Part shown: in pieces, positions 1-10,005 of the stretch
How positions within the stretch are numbered: the first letter of the stretch is position 1
Layout: each line of letters starts with the position of its first letter
Source of the DNA: Coccinella septempunctata
Taxonomy: Eukaryota; Arthropoda; Insecta; Coleoptera; Coccinellidae
DNA: 64,000 nt
Direction: 5' to 3'
Assembly: GCF_907165205.1 (NCBI RefSeq)
Contig: NC_058192.1
Location: 37,042,001 to 37,106,000 of the forward strand
Position numbers and translations under genes: made by a program
Notes under the pieces: generated by a model
Seen by the model: only the letters and a program-made list of their open reading frames with translations
Databases searched by the model: none
What the model was told of the DNA's origin: nothing

Positions 1-1572
1 GTGGCACGTACCTAATTTGACCTACCTATTTTGGCAGATGTTGATGGTACGCCACAGATTTTTCTTGCAATAAAAATTATTTTTGAAATTCCCAATCACT
101 TCTTACCAAAGTTGATCACTTGATTTTTTTGAATCCGATTGGTTTCCGCTTAAAAAAATAAAAAGCGTTTCTCTGCATTGAAATAAATTACATTATATGC
201 CTATGTAAATAAGAAAGAATTGTTACTTATCGTAGTAGGCTGCGGCCAAGAATTGATATTTGTGTTGTCCAAGGAGATATAGGAAAGGAGGCGCAGGTCT
301 GACGTCATTGGACGCTTATGTCAAGCTAAATTGTCAGAACTGGTGTCGTTAGCAGTGGCGTAGATTATCCGCACGTAAATTGTTTTAGACTAAGCGAATC
401 CAACTACCGAATCGATATATCCGTGAAGGTAGTGAATAATTATGGGATTATTGATTGTGCTCGAGTTCCTCCAAAACTTTCCTAAACATGTTGGTGTCGT
501 TTGATGAAGATTTTACAAGAACTTATGTCTAGAAAATATCTCACTTACATGAATAATGTAATTTATGGAAATAAATGAATGTAAATATTGGAGATAATTT
601 ATTTGGATGAAAACATATTATGCAGCTCAAAATGCCAACACAGAAAGTATTTTCCAGCAATTTTTCATTTAATGAGAAGTTACAATTGGGTTGGTATGGT
701 TACTTTGATTCACGTTCATTTCTGTTATCTCTCTTAATTAACCCATTTAATGATAAGCTTCTGTTTTGTCAGAAATCATCATATAAGATACTACAGTTTT
801 TTTCTTTAGGTGTTCAATATGACGTTGGTCTTACTTTATCAAACCCACTTATAGAACTGTGAAAGTTTGTCCCCGAGCCATATGATAATTTTTTCCTACT
901 CAACATATCCATATTGATTTAAATTATAACTGCACCATTTTTTTTCTTTCACAAAGCTCATTAATGGTACTTTTCTACTAAACTTCTAGTCGAGACACTT
1001 CTTTTGGAAGTTCCAATAATAGTTAGCCATTACAGGATAGTGTTTTTCTACAGTATCTGGTATTGAACTCTTTCTCCACAAACAATATACCTAAAAACAA
1101 AAATTAATTGAAAGAAATTTTCTACTAATCTGTTTGGCATAAGAAGATCAAGGACCTTTATGACTGCGTTATTTTAACAATGAGAAAACATCCTTGAAAC
1201 ACTTTAATAAGAGAACAGGCTGGAATTATGTTGATGAACCTTTTGGATATTGTCCCCTTTTCTAGAGTGTCCTTATTTAAGAAAGTACATGCAGGTATTT
1301 GATGTGCTTCAAGTTAATTGTTGACAAATACACCAACTACGTATGTGAATTTTCTTTTGCTAAATCATCTAGAGTATGTGTTAAACCTTTCAATGGGAAC
1401 TGATTATGTTACGAGATAAGTTAACAAGGAGCACATGTAATAATGGAAAATTATTTTATATACCCAGCCTTCCTGAGTTATTGAAATAACAGATTGGTTT
1501 TTATCACATTTCTGACAAGTTCTTAATATCATACTTACGAAAAACTGAATTGCTTTACACTATCATTATTAT

Positions 1573-1877
1573 TGTAACCAGTCCGGCCCTTGCGGTCGGA
1601 CCTTTCGAGAACCAGAGCGGTCCAGAGCGTCTAGAATAACCGCGAAGGTACCTGAATGCTTCCGGCGCCTATATAAGCCCAGCGGAGGAGCAGGTAGGCA
1701 AGTACAAGTACAAGTACAAGTACAGTTATAGTTCAAAGTGCAAGCGACTAGTGGAAATAAATACGAGTGGAAATAAATAGTTGTGTCATAGTTAGTTTGT
1801 GAGTTATAAGTGTATCAAGTGTAAATAAATAATTGTTAATCAGTTGGACGTTTTAATCAACCGAAGAAAACGTTACA
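1573..1877 (+). repeat. 5' LTR of the gypsy element
   Basis: It starts TGTAACCAGTCC and ends GAAAACGTTACA. It contains four tandem AAGTAC units against three in the 3' LTR, which explains the 6-bp length difference. A TATATAA box lies at 1670-1676. Confidence 0.93.
1670..1676 (+). promoter_or_regulatory. TATA box in the 5' LTR
   Basis: TATATAA lies about 100 bp into the LTR inside GCCTATATAAGCCC. It is repeated at 5271-5277 in the 3' LTR. Position and sequence fit a pol II core promoter for the genomic transcript. Confidence 0.65.
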
Positions 1878-1878
1878 T

Positions 1879-1896
1879 TGGTGTCAAGTGTGCGGT
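1879..1896 (+). promoter_or_regulatory. Probable tRNA primer-binding site
   Basis: TGGTGTCAAGTGTGCGGT begins two bases after the 5' LTR. TGG pairs with a tRNA CCA end, and the string resembles leucine-tRNA-type sites. The tRNA cannot be named without an alignment to the host tRNA set. Confidence 0.5.
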
Positions 1897-1942
1897 TCAA
1901 CATCGCTCGAATTAAATAAATAATTTTGGATATTTGAAGTTC

Positions 1943-4900
1943 ATGCCAGTGACCACAAGACTGCAGAACGCGATGGAGACTCAAGCGGTAATGGACTTTT
2001 TGAGACAATTAAATGAGAAAATGGACGAGAATTCTTGTAAGTTGAATGAACAAATGGTCCAAAATGAAGAAAATTCTCGAAAATTAAATGAGAAAATGGA
2101 CCAGATTAAGGAAAATTGTAATGATGTGGTGAGTCAACTTACAGATAAATTGGATAAGAAACTGGAATCCATAAATGAAAAATTTTATAAAGTGGACGAG
2201 AAGTTCGATATAGTGAACGGAAAATTTGACGAAGTTTATGAAAGAGTTGATGAAAAGTTTGACAAGGTTAACGGCAAGTTTGAAGAAATGGCAGGAATAA
2301 TTGAACATCATTCCAAGTTGATAGATTCCTTGAAAAGAATGTCAAACAGAACAGATATTCTGGCTTCAACACCCTACAGCTCAGCAAAAGCGGAAAATGA
2401 CGGCGAAGGTAGTAGAATGAAGATCAAGCCTCCAACTTTTGATGGAAAAATACCCTGGTCAACTTACCAAAAACAGTTTGAAGCTGCTGCGCTGGCAAAC
2501 AATTGGAACGATAACGAAAAAGCCACGGCATTAATAATAGCTCTACGAGGAGAGGCACTCAACATTTTGCAGACGATCCCGGAGAGTCAACAAGCCTGTT
2601 ACGAAGTTCTTACATCGAAACTTCAGATGAGATATGGTGATGCTCATCTACAACAAGTATACCATGCACAAATAAAGCACCGAGTGCAGAAAACAGGGGA
2701 AAATCTCCAGGAGTTTGAAGCTGATGTGGCGAGATTAGTCAGGCTGGCTTATCCATCTGCTCCAGACAGCTTCCTGGAACAGCTATCAATCCAGACATTC
2801 GTGGATGGGATAAAGGATAGCGAAATACAACAAGCACTGAGACTAGCACGCCCTAGAACCGTAGATTATGCCTTAGCCCAGGCTTTGGAAATCGAAGCAG
2901 CGAAGCAAGCGTCGCATAGGGGACACCTTCGTGTAAGACAAGAGCAAGAAACAGATCGATCTGTTGAGGAGATTGTCAGAGAAAAAGTCCGCAGAATATT
3001 GCTTGCTAGGAAAAAGGATGCTGTGTGCTGGAACTGCAACAAAAGGAGGCATTTCAAGCAAAATCTTCCAGAATTTGAAAGGGCTACAGCTGGGAAAACA
3101 AAAGGAGTCGCTGTGGTAGACAATGGTTCGACCAAAACCATTGAGTGTCGCCAGAATTCCAGCCATTGTTCGCGCCTGGAAGAAAAGATCGATTCAAGGC
3201 GAACCACCGTAATCGAAGACGACTGGCTACCTGAAGAAATTCAAAGAGCACAAGAGGAAGATAACGACTTGAAAGTAATCCTGAGTTGGAAGAAGAGCGG
3301 TAGACGACCTACTTGGGAAGAAGTATCCAGACTGAGCCAGAATGTAAAGTCGTATTGGACACAATGGGAAACATTGAAGATTGATGGAGGTCTTCTGAAA
3401 CGTTGTTGGCAAAATGAAGATGGAACTGAGCAGAGACTTCAGTTGATTGTGCCAAAGAGCCGTGTGACAGACATTCTGACCAGACTACATAATGGAACTT
3501 CAGGTGGACATTTCGGGATAACCAAGACGTTGGAAAAAGTCAGGCTGCGATTTTATTGGCCAAATTGTAAGAGGGACGTTAAAGATTGGTGTAGAAGATG
3601 CAAGGTTTGCGCTGCTGCTAACGGACCTTATGGTAGAGGAAAAGCACCAATGAAGCAATATAACGTCGGATCTCCCATGGAACGAGTAGCTATCGACATC
3701 GCTGGCCCCTTTCCTGAAACAGACAATGGAAACAAGTACATTTTGGTAGCGATGGACTATTTCACGAAATGGGTGGAAGCCTACGGTATTCCTAATCAAG
3801 AGGCAAGTACGGTAGCTGATAAATTGGTCAGAGAATTCTTCTGCAGATTTGGAATACCTCTAGAGCTGCATTGTGATCAAGGCCGAAATTTTGAATCGAA
3901 GCTATTTCAAGAAGTATGCAGAAAATTGGGGATTCACAAAACAAGGACTACACCTCTTCATCCACAATCAGACGGCATGGTCGAACGAATGAATAGGACC
4001 ATGGGAAAACATCTAGCCAAAGTAGTTTCTGATCACCAGCGGGATTGGGATGAATATTTACATCTATTCACCATGGCATATAGATCTTCGGTTCAAGAAT
4101 CTACCAAGGAAACTCCATCCAGTATAATGTTCGGCCGAGAAATAAGGCTGCCTTGCGACTTAGAGTTTGGATGTAAGCCTGGAGAAGACGTAGCTGGGGA
4201 GGACTACGTTAGTAAATTAAGGAACAAGCTGGATTACATTCATGACAAGGTACGCAATCAAATGCAGCAAGCAAGTGACCGAATGAAAATGCGCTACGAC
4301 ATCAAGGCTATTGAAGGTGGATTCACCACTGGGGATCTGGTGTGGCTACATAATCCACAAAGGAAGAAAGGTTTTTCACCAAAGCTGCAGAGACAGTGGG
4401 AGGGACCGTATGAAATAATCAAGAGGATAAATGATGTAGTTTACCGGATAAGGAAGCTCCCCAGAGGAAAACCAAAGGTTGTCCATTTCAACCGATTAGC
4501 CCCGTACGCGCAGGACGAAGAAGAGGTACGTCTTGTGGAAGCCCCGATGCAAGGTAGAAGCGATTACCAGAAGTTTATGGATTGTTATGGTGAGACACGC
4601 GTTGCACGGTTCGGCGTTACACAGGAAGTACATCAAGATCTCTTTACCGTGTCTGAGGAATACTCTCTCGCTCATTGCGTAGCGGAGGACCTTCGTATGA
4701 GCAAAGGAATAGCAAGAGTATTCAGAAATAAATTTGGACGTCAGGAACAACTATTGCGACAGCAGCCAAGAATCGGAAAAGTTTTGAAATTGAAGGCTGA
4801 AGGTCGGTTCATTTATCACCTAGTCACGAAGCAACATTCCTATCAGAAGCCAACCTATCAGAATCTATGGACGGCACTGTATAGCTTGAAAGAAGACCTT

Positions 4901-5326
4901 CAACGCTTTGGGGTTAGGAAATTAGCTGTTCCCAAGCTCGGTTGTGGATTGGACCAGCTAAATTGGCGAGTTGTGCGAAGCATGCTGGAGGTGGTATTTC
5001 AGGGGACTGGTATAAGGATCCTGGTGTGCAGTTTCAACCCAAAGCAGGCCAGGGAGCCTCGAAAAATTGTGGAGTGCTACTGTAGGAATGGTGATGAGTG
5101 CAAGTTTCGCCACGGTCCTCGGAGAAATTCACTAAATCTGTTCTGGGACAGAACAGGCTTAAGGAGGGGACAGTGTAACCAGTCCGGCCCTTGCGGTCGG
5201 ACCTTTCGAGAACCAGAGCGGTCCAGAGCGTCTAGAATAACCGCGAAGGTACCTGAATGCTTCCGGCGCCTATATAAGCCCAGCGGAGGAGCAGGTAGGC
5301 AAGTACAAGTACAAGTACAGTTATAG
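1943..5326 (+). CDS. Gag-integrase-macrodomain polyprotein of a gypsy element
   Basis: The frame is open from 1934, and the first ATG is at 1943. Counting from that ATG, residues 5-130 are a coiled coil with KLNEKMD/VDEKFD-type repeats. Residues 150-330 are a retrotransposon gag domain. Near 362-377 lies a degenerate zinc knuckle (CWNCNKRRH, last Cys lost). Protease, RT and RNase H are then absent, and the frame passes straight to the integrase HHCC finger (about 514-555). The rve core follows, with D585, D645 and E681 and 35 residues between the last two. Residues about 897-1030 match the OARD1-type macrodomain family, which binds and hydrolyses ADP-ribose esters: an LAHC-AED motif, KPTYQNL, then PKLGCGLDQLNW. 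After it comes a Cys/His cluster (CYC-x5-C-x3-H). The last 51 codons read into the 3' LTR. The ORF has no stop or frameshift. Confidence 0.9.
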   Translation: MPVTTRLQNAMETQAVMDFLRQLNEKMDENSCKLNEQMVQNEENSRKLNEKMDQIKENCNDVVSQLTDKLDKKLESINEKFYKVDEKFDIVNGKFDEVYERVDEKFDKVNGKFEEMAGIIEHHSKLIDSLKRMSNRTDILASTPYSSAKAENDGEGSRMKIKPPTFDGKIPWSTYQKQFEAAALANNWNDNEKATALIIALRGEALNILQTIPESQQACYEVLTSKLQMRYGDAHLQQVYHAQIKHRVQKTGENLQEFEADVARLVRLAYPSAPDSFLEQLSIQTFVDGIKDSEIQQALRLARPRTVDYALAQALEIEAAKQASHRGHLRVRQEQETDRSVEEIVREKVRRILLARKKDAVCWNCNKRRHFKQNLPEFERATAGKTKGVAVVDNGSTKTIECRQNSSHCSRLEEKIDSRRTTVIEDDWLPEEIQRAQEEDNDLKVILSWKKSGRRPTWEEVSRLSQNVKSYWTQWETLKIDGGLLKRCWQNEDGTEQRLQLIVPKSRVTDILTRLHNGTSGGHFGITKTLEKVRLRFYWPNCKRDVKDWCRRCKVCAAANGPYGRGKAPMKQYNVGSPMERVAIDIAGPFPETDNGNKYILVAMDYFTKWVEAYGIPNQEASTVADKLVREFFCRFGIPLELHCDQGRNFESKLFQEVCRKLGIHKTRTTPLHPQSDGMVERMNRTMGKHLAKVVSDHQRDWDEYLHLFTMAYRSSVQESTKETPSSIMFGREIRLPCDLEFGCKPGEDVAGEDYVSKLRNKLDYIHDKVRNQMQQASDRMKMRYDIKAIEGGFTTGDLVWLHNPQRKKGFSPKLQRQWEGPYEIIKRINDVVYRIRKLPRGKPKVVHFNRLAPYAQDEEEVRLVEAPMQGRSDYQKFMDCYGETRVARFGVTQEVHQDLFTVSEEYSLAHCVAEDLRMSKGIARVFRNKFGRQEQLLRQQPRIGKVLKLKAEGRFIYHLVTKQHSYQKPTYQNLWTALYSLKEDLQRFGVRKLAVPKLGCGLDQLNWRVVRSMLEVVFQGTGIRILVCSFNPKQAREPRKIVECYCRNGDECKFRHGPRRNSLNLFWDRTGLRRGQCNQSGPCGRTFREPERSRASRITAKVPECFRRLYKPSGGAGRQVQVQVQL
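5161..5173 (+). promoter_or_regulatory. Polypurine tract
   Basis: AAGGAGGGGACAG directly precedes the 3' LTR, the expected place for plus-strand priming in LTR elements. It lies inside the polyprotein ORF. Confidence 0.7.
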
Positions 5327-5472
5327 TTCAAAGTGCAAGCGACTAGTGGAAATAAATACGAGTGGAAATAAATAGTTGTGTCATAGTTAGTTTGTGAGTT
5401 ATAAGTGTATCAAGTGTAAATAAATAATTGTTAATCAGTTGGACGTTTTAATCAAGTGAAGAAAACGTTACA
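5174..5472 (+). repeat. 3' LTR of the gypsy element
   Basis: It is nearly identical to 1573-1877, with one AAGTAC unit fewer and GTG in place of CCG near the 3' end. The element ORF runs into it and stops at TAG 5324-5326. Confidence 0.93.
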
Positions 5473-5997
5473 TTATACTAATACAGTCCTCTCACATATT
5501 TCCTGAAAGTTCATCTTTACTCATCTGTCTTTCCTATATAAATCATGATATTCAATTAATCTTTTATATTGTCATGCAGTTTTCGTTATCCCACTGCATT
5601 CATTTCCACAGGTATATTTCGGTCGGATAATCATATAGCGAAATTTTTTCCTCCTATCATATAGATCATATGCCTTGGGTACTGAACTTGCTGTTGGTTT
5701 AAATGCCCGCACTAACTGTTCTCGTATACTGTATCAGATATTTTTGTAATAAATTCGATTTCATAACTGGATGTAAGAGCTTCTGATCCGATATATTAAA
5801 AACCAACGTTTTCTCTACAGATCACATCATTTTGCCTAAAAATGTACATCTAACCTCCAAACTCCCATTTTGCACGCTTTCTACTAGTTTGTGCTATCAA
5901 AGAGGAATATTTGATGCTATCTACGCCAATGCGCGCTAGTGTGACGTCATTGGACGCAGCCGATCCGCACTTGCGCCTCCTTTCCTATATCTCCTTG

Positions 5998-6292
5998 GTG
6001 TTGTCAAGGCGGTTGTTATAGAAATTCCATTAAAATATCTCAAGTGGTATTGCAGATATTAATAATAAATGACTTATTTTAGAAATCTTCACCACCCTAT
6101 ATCACAAAAGGTAAGACGTTTAGGACATATGTTCATATAAAGTTTTATTCTTGAAATGGACCCAAGAATCACCCCCATAAATATTGACATTCAATTAGGA
6201 AACACCCTGTATACGTGCTATAGAATTGTGGAGTCTAAACGTAAATCTTTTGTTACCATCACAAGTTTTTCAGATTGAAAATATGAAACATG

Positions 6293-6361
<69 letters not shown>

Positions 6362-6993
6362 ATGCTAGGTACTAGATGTCAGAAAATATTTTGAAGGAAT
6401 TTAATACTAATGGTCGTGGCACTGATTTATTATTATCAAAGGACATATATTCTTAAACCTTCTTTATTTCATATACGTTCTATATTCTATGCTTCATTAT
6501 GAGTTATTAATTTATTAATTTCATATTCCTATATAATGAAATTCTGCATACGGTCATTAGATGCCTGGTTACGAATTGTTTGGATGAAATATATATAGGG
6601 TGTCAACTGACAGAAAATACTTGGTGTAAAAAAATGGAATATCAGTTCAAAGTCTCACACCCAGTTGCAGGAACGTTCATTATACTGTAATGGTCTCTTT
6701 AAAATTTTAATTCTTTATTAAATGGGGTTTTCCGTTGCAAGTAAACAGATTTAATGAAAACATTAGTTGTTCGTTTAATTTAAAGTACACCAATCATTCT
6801 CACGTCATTATCGATATTTCCTGTTGCAGGAAACAGTTTTTGCTTCAAATGAAGCATTATATTGACGCTTAATCGTTAAAAATTTAATGACCCAGTTTCG
6901 TCCCATCAAATATTCATTCAATTGAAGCAAGTCATAATTCAAACGTTTTTTGGAGTGAAAATTGTTGGAAATCACTTTTATTCGCTACATATT
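5998..6993. other. Intergenic stretch with a GA microsatellite
   Basis: I see no gene here. It holds the right copy of the 8-bp duplication, a (GA)n tract and AT-rich DNA. It should contain the left end of the Harbinger element, but no convincing terminal inverted repeat could be paired with 10005-10850. Confidence 0.5.
6295..6355. repeat. (AG)n microsatellite
   Basis: About 30 uninterrupted AG units. Confidence 0.97.
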
Positions 6994-8025
6994 ATGTCTA
7001 GTTTGTCGAGCATGTCTAGTCTCTCATCTCTATCCGATGGAGAAACGACTACTTCCCGAAATATCCCGGACAGAAAGGACCTATGGAACAGATATGATGA
7101 CAACGAGTTTAGATTCAGGTTCAATAAACCATGTATTCTGCATTTGCTGAGTAAAATTGAACACCTGATTGAACCTGAAACAAGGCGTTCTAAAGCAATT
7201 GATGCGAGAACTCAATTGCTTATAGTGCTGAGATACTATGCAACAGGCTCTTTTCAAGCAGTACTTGGGGATTTGGTGGAATGTAATAAATCTACCATGT
7301 GCCGCATCATACAAAGGGTAACGAAAGCTATTACAAGGTTAGCGGATCAGCAGATTAAAATGCCAACTTCAGAAGAGTACCAGCAAGTTGCTCAAGATTT
7401 TTATGAAATTGCTGGTTTTCCAAGAGTTTTAGGAGCTGTAGATTGTACCCATGTGAAGATAAATTCACCAGGTGGACACTTAGCTGAGACCTTCAGGTGT
7501 CGCAAAGGCTTTTTTTCAATCAACGTGCAAATTGTTTGTGACGCCAGATTGAAAATAAGAAACATAATTGCTCGCTGGCCAGGCTCTGTTCATGATAGCA
7601 CAATTTTCAATAATTCACCTTTATGTGCTATGCTTGAAAATGGTGCATATGACAATTTTTATTTAATTGGAGATAGTGAATATTTTTGTAAAAGATATTT
7701 ACTAACACCATTTCTAAGTCCCTCCACCACCGGAGAAGAAAATTACAATAAAAGCCATATTCTAACCAGAAATACAGTAGAGAGGTGCATAGGAGTATGG
7801 AAACGTAGATTTCCTTGCATCCAAAAAGGAATTACTTTGAAAAAAATGGACACAATATTAAAAGTTATTGTGGCCACCGCAGTTCTTCATAATATGGCCA
7901 TCTCATTTGAAGAAGAAGAATTTTTTGAAGTAGATTTGGATCAGGAAGAACTTGCAAATCATATATCACATGGTCCCCAAGATTTTTCAGTTAGATCAGC
8001 TTTGGTCAATACCGTTTTTAATTGA
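6994..8025 (+). CDS. PIF/Harbinger transposase, HARBI1-like (DDE_Tnp_4)
   Basis: This single uninterrupted frame encodes 343 residues from the ATG at 6994. The frame is open further upstream but has no earlier ATG. That length is normal for HARBI1-type transposases, which cut and paste DNA and depend on a partner Myb-like protein for nuclear import and end binding. A helix-turn-helix region lies near residues 55-115. The catalytic triad reads D150 in AVDCTH, D227 in LIGDSEY and E263 in TVERCIG, a DD35E layout, with the family signature RWPGSVHDS between. A polyadenylation-like AATAAA lies near 8141. The partner gene lies downstream on the opposite strand, a usual arrangement. The enzyme looks intact, which is rare in this window. 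Confidence 0.92.
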   Translation: MSSLSSMSSLSSLSDGETTTSRNIPDRKDLWNRYDDNEFRFRFNKPCILHLLSKIEHLIEPETRRSKAIDARTQLLIVLRYYATGSFQAVLGDLVECNKSTMCRIIQRVTKAITRLADQQIKMPTSEEYQQVAQDFYEIAGFPRVLGAVDCTHVKINSPGGHLAETFRCRKGFFSINVQIVCDARLKIRNIIARWPGSVHDSTIFNNSPLCAMLENGAYDNFYLIGDSEYFCKRYLLTPFLSPSTTGEENYNKSHILTRNTVERCIGVWKRRFPCIQKGITLKKMDTILKVIVATAVLHNMAISFEEEEFFEVDLDQEELANHISHGPQDFSVRSALVNTVFN

Positions 8026-8464
8026 TAGTTATTTATTTTTATTTTACAGTGTAGAAACCCTTTATGGAACAACATTTTTTCCTAACATATGAACAAAGAA
8101 TTTCGTTGGTTTCCACTCTGTATATTGGTAATAGGTTGAAATAAAGCAATTTTTCTTCAAGGGTTAACTTTTATTACATATCAGTGTCAAGAATTATTCA
8201 CAATTACTGTTAGTACACTGTCAAACCTTACCAAAACTACCGATGAAACCTGTAATGTTTTGATTGAAAAAAATATTTGGAAAAGGAAACAAAGGAAATT
8301 ATCAATAAAAAAATTTTCATCAGTCCAGGATATGTGGGACCAGGTTAGGTTAGGTGAGGTTAGTAAATGTTACCACCAACTTCCACTGAAAAACAAATGG
8401 GAATTATTTTTATAAAAATATTGATGAGACCACATTTTCAGCAACGTTAGTTGGATCTTACCTC

Positions 8465-10005
8465 TCATTTATATTTCATATTATGTTGTTTTTGCATTAT
8501 TTCTTCTTCAAAATCAATTTTTTTTTCAACATTGTGTGCTCTTGTTGCCGCAGCCGTACCTATATCTTGCAATGTTTTTCGTTTCTGGAGATATGCATTT
8601 TGGCACTTCCGCTTAAAATATAATTGTTTGTAATTAAAAAGTTCCTTTTTGGTTTTCTTCTTCTTAAGTTTTCGGGATCGGGATGAAACTGGAAAATGAA
8701 GTATGCAAATAACCGCCAATAATATTTCTGGAAGGGAATATCATTTCATAACAGATATCGTAGCAATCAATCACCATTTTCCTTTTTTGTTTCAATATTT
8801 CTGGGCAAGTTCATATCATAGTCTGCTACTGTCTCCATATCACCTAGAAATAACAAGCCGTATCAGTATAGGTTAATAAAATAAATCTAACTGAACCTCT
8901 CATATTTCCCTCACTTTCAAGTTGTTCTCCAACTTCATTTTCATTTGAACCTACACAAGATAAAAAATAGTATTATGTGTGATAATTTATAATTATTATC
9001 TATGAGGACTCTTTCTTTTGAAGTAAATTATAATGGTACATATACATACAAAACGACTTGTTTACCTGTTCCTTGATATTCATCTGCTGGTACCAAAACA
9101 TTAGGTTCATCCAAGTCGATGAATATGTCCCCAGAATGATCTGTAGGAATTCATGAAAGAGTTTCAATATCTGAACAAAGAACTTGAAATATTTCATTGA
9201 TTCATCACCTTTGAAGTAAGAAGCAGCACTATCACTGCTATTCGGTAGAGGTGTTACTTGATCCTTCAAAATAGCCAGAACTTTCTGGTCATGCTCTGTA
9301 ATAGTGGGACACCAATTACCACCGCCAGTTTTACTCCACTGACCCTGAATAAAATAAGATCAATATTCTGTAACAATGATTAACATCAAATTCTGATTGA
9401 GTTAAACTAACCTTATCAGTTTTTTCGTGTTCCAGAGCTGTTCTCAATTCATCTCCTGTTACATTTTGTATCGACAGCTCAGCCTGGTGTTTCATGAATT
9501 CTTTTTTCTGAAAACATCAACATTATATATATTTTTGTGTTGTCGAGATTATTCATTCAGAGTTTTTATTATTATTTAATAATTAGCCTTACATTATATT
9601 CTGCCAAGGATTTTCTAGCTTTCTGCTTCTTATTGTCGTAAAAGGTTTTCAAATTTTCCACTGTTCGGATCCCTCTCGTGGCGACAGCATATTATATGCA
9701 GTACAAATTTTCTGCCACGCTTCTTTTTTGCGGGCTAAAAAAATAGTGCCTGTCCTCTTATCTTCTATACTGGACTGATACCTATGAAGTAAAATATACT
9801 GTACATTAAAGTAATAAATAAGAATGAATTCTTCCCTGAATCTACACTGAAACATGATAACATCAATGAATGGAATTATAATGAATTGAATTATATTATG
9901 ATATGATACTTACTGTTGAAAGATATCTAATAATTTAGTCGTTTCTTCGGCGGTGTAGTTGCAACCCCTTTTTCTTTTTGTAGCAATCCTTTTATATAAA
10001 TTCCA
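8465..10005 (-). pseudogene. Spliced Myb/SANT-like partner gene of the Harbinger element
   Basis: Eight exons can be placed with GT-AG introns: about 10005-9914, 9781-9593, 9507-9412, 9344-9209, 9140-9066, 8950-8897, 8843-8775 and 8688-8465. All junction phases agree and give roughly 320 residues. Exons 1-2 encode a Myb/SANT-like trihelix (GCNYTAEETTKLLDIFQQ, then AWQKICTAYN and RTVENLKTFYDNKK), the DNA-binding part of Harbinger second proteins. Exon 4 has GGGNWCPTITEHD, exons 5-7 are acidic, and exon 8 is a lysine-rich coiled coil. A GAGAG stretch in exon 2 carries two extra bases that break the frame between the second and third Myb helices. No ATG precedes the first exon in frame (a TGA sits at 10006-10008). 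This copy is therefore probably dead, or the first exon lies elsewhere. Confidence 0.8.

Larger units (their letters stand above)
1573..5472 (+). mobile_element. Ty3/gypsy LTR retrotransposon lacking reverse transcriptase
   Basis: LTRs of 305 and 299 bp flank one long ORF, and the 4-bp direct repeat TTAT flanks the element (1569-1572 and 5473-5476). The LTRs differ mainly by one 6-bp unit of an AAGTAC tandem repeat and a couple of substitutions near the 3' end, so the insertion is young. A primer-binding-like site follows the 5' LTR and a purine tract precedes the 3' LTR. Protease, reverse transcriptase and RNase H are missing, so movement would need enzymes supplied by a related element. It sits inside the DNA transposon at 270-5997 and is therefore younger than that unit. 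Confidence 0.93.
270..5997. mobile_element. Non-autonomous DNA transposon, 8-bp TSD, split by a gypsy element
   Basis: The ends carry inverted repeats beginning CAAGGAGATATAGGAAAGGA. The 8-bp direct repeat GTGTTGTC lies just outside both ends (262-269 and 5998-6005). Without the nested gypsy element and its 4-bp duplication the unit is about 1.82 kb. I see no transposase in the non-gypsy parts (270-1572 and 5477-5997); the 80-codon frame at 620-862 resembles nothing I know. An 8-bp duplication fits the hAT or P superfamilies and CA...TG termini lean towards P, but the family cannot be assigned. A second copy lies inverted at 16168-19225. Confidence 0.8.

Noticed and set aside
620..862. 80-codon open frame in the first DNA element
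   Set aside because: No motif or composition signal, and the inverted copy does not preserve it.
2084..2311. Minus-strand hydrophobic open frame
   Set aside because: Antisense of the gypsy coiled-coil repeats.
6994..8025. Transposase as a domesticated HARBI1 gene
   Set aside because: Its opposing partner gene is decayed and typical of a mobile element; nothing shows a host role.
8340..8370. TTAGG-type run as telomeric sequence
   Set aside because: Only two or three units, as at 58883-58915; such short runs are common inside insect chromosomes.
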